Shown: piece by piece, positions 31,860 through 33,187 of the stretch
How the letters are laid out: each line of letters opens with the position of its first letter
Numbering within the stretch: position 1 is the first letter of the stretch
Assembly (NCBI GenBank): GCA_041163765.1
Contig: JBEAQS010000019.1
Coordinates: 1-33,187, forward strand
Source: MAG-120531 sp041163765
GTDB lineage: Bacteria > Bacteroidota > Bacteroidia > Flavobacteriales > Flavobacteriaceae
Length of the DNA stretch: 33,187 nt
Reading direction: 5' to 3'
Position numbers and translations under genes: made by a program
The notes under the pieces: generated by a model
The model's input: the letters and a program-made list of their open reading frames with translations, nothing else
What the model was told of the DNA's origin: nothing
Databases searched by the model: none

Positions 31860-32635
31860 CCCGCATATGCCGCAACAAACAAGTACAAGTAGACCTGGTG
31901 AAAAATCAGGCACCCCTATCTGTACTGCAGTCCATGCCATGGTATGCCAGAAATACCTTTTCGCTTAAAGAGCCATTACAGCTAAGTACCAGCGGGTTGA
32001 TCACAGAACACAAAAGAAGATCCCCATCGAAAAACCACATAAGAACAGATCACCATATTCAAGACGTCGCCAAAGGCTACCAATCAGGAGGTGCCTGCGG
32101 TATGTCTGTTTTAACCGAAGTAGGTTATTTTGGTGGAGCACCGGAAGACTTGATTATTGCACGAGCCAGTTGTACCTTACCTCTATTGCGTAAAGACTTT
32201 ATGGTGGATCCCTATCAGGTCCATGAAGCTAAAGCATGGGGGGCCGATGTGATTTTGTTAATCGCGGCCGCATTGGATCCCAAATCGATAGATGTATTGA
32301 GCGGTTTGGCACATGACTTAGGCCTAGAAGTATTGTTGGAAGTTCACGACTTGGCCGAACTCAATCGCTCATTGACGCCTAATATTGATATGGTTGGAGT
32401 CAACAACCGAAATTTAAAGACCTTTGAGGTGTCGACACAAGTAAGTCTCGATCTTGCCCGGCACATCCCAGACCATCTGGTTAAAATTTCAGAGAGTGGA
32501 TTGACTCACGCACAAGAAATCAGCGCATTGAGAGCCGTTGGATACCGTGGATTTCTCGTTGGGGAGCATTTGATGAAAACAGATAACCCCGGGGAGGCTA
32601 CGCGATCAATGATTGAAGAAATTACCCGTATATGA
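31847..32635 (+). CDS. trpC: Indole-3-glycerol-phosphate synthase
   Basis: 262 residues, (beta/alpha)8 barrel. It closes the indole ring of carboxyphenylamino-deoxyribulose phosphate. TEHKRRSPSK holds the catalytic lysine(s), then LLRKDFMVDPYQVHEAKAWGADVILLI, VGVNNRNLKTF, ISESGL and GFLVGEHLM. Monofunctional, not fused to TrpF. It starts inside trpD (13-base overlap), and its stop overlaps the trpF start by four bases (ATGA). Confidence 0.97.
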   Translation: MDILTRICRNKQVQVDLVKNQAPLSVLQSMPWYARNTFSLKEPLQLSTSGLITEHKRRSPSKNHIRTDHHIQDVAKGYQSGGACGMSVLTEVGYFGGAPEDLIIARASCTLPLLRKDFMVDPYQVHEAKAWGADVILLIAAALDPKSIDVLSGLAHDLGLEVLLEVHDLAELNRSLTPNIDMVGVNNRNLKTFEVSTQVSLDLARHIPDHLVKISESGLTHAQEISALRAVGYRGFLVGEHLMKTDNPGEATRSMIEEITRI

Positions 32636-33187
32636 GCCTAAATAGTCTGGCACTTAAAGTTTGTGGCATGACCCAAAGGGAGAACATCCAAGCTGTTTTG
32701 GAGGCGAAACCTGATTGGATAGGGCTTATTTTCTGGCCTAAGTCCAAACGATATTGCCCATTAACCCCCGAGCAGTGGAACGCGATGGATATAGGCCAAA
32801 CAAAGTCCGTGGGCGTATTTGTCGATCAACCCATGGAAGAGGTGACTCAAATCGCGCAAACCTATCAGCTCAACGGGCTTCAGCTCCATGGGACCGAATC
32901 ACCTGAGTACCTTAAAACACTTAAACGCAAACTACCCAAGACAGCGATAATTAAAGCGTTTTCCATAGATCAAGATTTTAATTGGAGGTTACTATTGCCC
33001 TATCACGAGTGTTGTGACCTATTTTTGTTCGACACGAAAGGACCGCTTCCTGGAGGAAATGGAACAGCCTTTGATTGGTCCATTTTGACAGAGTACCCAG
33101 GAACAACCCCTTTTTTACTGAGTGGTGGAATACATCTGGGATTGATAAAAAACCTTTTGGAATGGGTCAATACTCCGGCATCAACGT
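32632..33187 (+). CDS. trpF: Phosphoribosylanthranilate isomerase, truncated by window end
   Basis: 185 codons are visible from ATG 32632 (MSLNSLALKVCGMTQRENIQ); the frame is still open at the window edge, and the full protein should be about 200-215 residues. The catalytic general base Cys lies in KVCGMT, and the general acid Asp in LFDTKGPLPGGNGTAFDW. GLIFWPKSKRY, VGVFVDQ, LQLHG and LLSGGI are the other barrel motifs. It performs the Amadori step between TrpD and TrpC. The start overlaps the trpC stop (ATGA). trpB and trpA probably follow. Confidence 0.95.
   Translation, partial: MSLNSLALKVCGMTQRENIQAVLEAKPDWIGLIFWPKSKRYCPLTPEQWNAMDIGQTKSVGVFVDQPMEEVTQIAQTYQLNGLQLHGTESPEYLKTLKRKLPKTAIIKAFSIDQDFNWRLLLPYHECCDLFLFDTKGPLPGGNGTAFDWSILTEYPGTTPFLLSGGIHLGLIKNLLEWVNTPAST

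Overview
The window looks like a chromosomal housekeeping segment from a member of the Bacteroidota, most likely a Flavobacteriales-type organism. Three things point there. Several genes have the phylum's promoter boxes (TTTG/TTG about 18-20 bp upstream of TAnnTTTG). Shine-Dalgarno sequences are almost absent. The families are typical of the phylum: DUF5916, DUF4369 lipoprotein, DUF3467 next to rpoC, DUF819, and a small PspC protein with a rhodanese. I see no insertion sequence, prophage, CRISPR array or other sign of recent transfer. No stretch longer than about 300 bp lacks a gene.

Layout: (1) 1-5198, plus strand: the 3' part of a DUF5916 outer-membrane-type protein, a Cof-type HAD phosphatase and a DUF819 membrane protein with overlapping ends, then a DUF4369 lipoprotein and a small conserved protein with its own promoter. 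(2) 5200-7400: divergent idi (minus) and prfC (plus), closed by a bidirectional terminator. (3) 7441-21327, minus strand, read right to left: hpf, terminator, tRNA-Thr(TGT), tRNA-Tyr(GTA), tRNA-Gly(TCC), tRNA-Thr(GGT), tuf, tRNA-Trp(CCA), secE, nusG, rplK, rplA, rplJ, rplL, rpoB, rpoC, DUF3467. This is the classical translation/transcription supercluster. The tRNA order before tuf is the same as in Escherichia coli (thrU-tyrU-glyT-thrT-tufB). (4) 21371-27507, minus strand: xerC, rpsU, an acyl-CoA dehydrogenase, a ComEA-like helix-hairpin-helix protein, an alanine:cation symporter, and a rhodanese / PspC / two-TM potassium channel operon. (5) 27631-28694, plus strand: a MarR regulator and YceI lipoprotein operon with a palindromic operator candidate. 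(6) 28703-33187, plus strand: the tryptophan operon trpE-G-D-C-F, cut by the window end, preceded by a complete attenuator.

The most interesting content is regulatory RNA rather than new proteins. Upstream of trpE there is an 18-codon leader peptide, MNNKNKFSWWWNNLQQNL, with three consecutive Trp codons and a strong intrinsic terminator. A competing helix is possible whose 5' arm starts directly after the leader stop codon. The leader's start codon lies only 5 nt after the promoter's -7 box, so the message may be nearly leaderless. rpsU has a perfect extended Shine-Dalgarno sequence in a genome that otherwise shows none, which fits bS21 autoregulation. Other structured spots are a double hairpin between rplL and rpoB, three tandem hairpins between two tRNAs, and a promoter overlapping the hpf terminator.
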